Assembly: GCF_016424485.1 (NCBI RefSeq)
Contig: NZ_JAELUP010000014.1
Coordinates: forward strand, 1-64,000
Length of the DNA: 64,000 bases
Reading direction: 5' to 3'
From: Paenibacillus roseus
Lineage (GTDB): Bacteria > Bacillota > Bacilli > Paenibacillales > Paenibacillaceae
A program made the position numbers and the translations under genes. The notes under the pieces are model-generated. The model saw nothing but the letters and a program-made list of their open reading frames with translations. It made no database searches and had not been told where the DNA came from. Below, piece by piece: positions 63,858-64,000 of the stretch; position 1 is the stretch's first letter; each line of letters begins with the position of its first letter.

Positions 63858-64000
63858 GCCTTACAATGTTGTATCTGATATCGTCATCCTGCTTGATTTG
63901 TATTGGGATGATCCGGTCGCTTTTGCTGAAGATATGCTGAACTTCGATCCCGACGAGTGGCAGCGGGCTGTCATGATGGATGTGGCACAACATCGATTAA
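63850..64000 (+). CDS. terL: Phage terminase large subunit, N-terminal part (cut by window end)
   Basis: Starts at ATG 63850 inside the last codons of terS and stays open to the window end (50 codons). The N-terminus ends in DPVAFAEDMLNFDPDEWQRA, the typical lead-in to the ATPase motor of large terminases. Only the start is present, so no Walker motif can be checked. Confidence 0.8.
   Translation, partial: MSKPYNVVSDIVILLDLYWDDPVAFAEDMLNFDPDEWQRAVMMDVAQHRL

Larger units (their letters stand above)
38167..64000. mobile_element. Prophage integrated at ssrA (left part, runs off the window)
   Basis: From the 3' end of ssrA onward the genes are those of a temperate siphophage: integrase, ImmA, repressor/Cro switch, recombination (Rad50-like, RecT), replication (O/DnaD, loader, DnaB), RusA, late regulators, methyltransferases, and terminase at the edge. 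Short overlapping genes and absence of housekeeping functions mark the whole interval. The other att site and the structural genes lie outside the window. Confidence 0.93.

Noticed and set aside
38167..64000. CRISPR array
   Set aside because: The regular repeats found (49437-49585 and 58902-58951) have spacers too short and too alike for CRISPR; they are palindromic iterons and a phased operator array.

Overview
The window is about 64 kb of a low-to-mid GC Firmicutes chromosome, most likely a Paenibacillaceae (Paenibacillus-like) spore former. Evidence for this is the gene order around hprK-lgt-ppaX-hisZ, rapZ-glmR-whiA-HPr, clpP and cggR-gapA-pgk-tpiA-gpmI-eno-secG-rnr-smpB-ssrA, which follows the Bacillales pattern. 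Other signs are the short HisG that needs HisZ, a CggR operator, an Sda-type sporulation inhibitor, strong AGGAGG ribosome sites and frequent GTG/TTG starts.

Layout. 1-575: the 3' end of a 23S rRNA gene followed by Met, Val, Asp, Phe and Lys tRNAs, with no 5S gene at this place. 1.0-14 kb: a PucR/CdaR-type regulator, an MsmX/UgpC-type sugar ABC ATPase, then hprK-lgt-ppaX-acetyltransferase and a histidine operon hisZ-G-D-B-H-F-IE plus hisJ; hisA is absent from its usual place between hisH and hisF. 14-24 kb: prs, a TPR protein, trxB, a ROK glucokinase, rapZ-glmR-whiA, an HPr-like protein, a long Sda-like protein, clpP and a tRNA-Arg(CCG). 24.7-32.2 kb: a CggR-controlled glycolytic block ending in eno and a strong terminator, followed directly by the 5' end of a decayed group II intron. 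32.4-38.2 kb: a sugar isomerase/epimerase-like gene, secG, an RNase R with a very long basic tail, smpB and ssrA (tmRNA).

38.17 kb to the end: a prophage in the ssrA gene, running off the window. It begins with a large serine integrase split into two overlapping reading frames. Next come an ImmA-like protease, a CI-like repressor, repeated operators and a Cro-like gene. Early genes follow: DUF932, AbrB-like, Rad50-like ATPase, RecT and MBL hydrolase. The replication module is SPP1-like (O/DnaD initiator with an internal iteron origin, helicase loader, DnaB), followed by RusA. Then come HNH, zinc-finger, ASCH and ArpU-like genes, two DNA methyltransferases with ParB domains, the small terminase subunit and the start of the large one.

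The most unusual element is a structured non-coding region at about 43335-43612 in the prophage. From remembered motifs I read it as a HEARO / omega-RNA (the guide-RNA family of IscB/IsrB nucleases) with no nuclease gene beside it. Other notable items are a five-fold, helix-phased TGTCCG repeat array after the ArpU-like gene, an iteron origin inside the initiator gene, a three-way-junction-like leader that covers a ribosome binding site before the terminase genes, and a small zinc-finger gene broken by one base.
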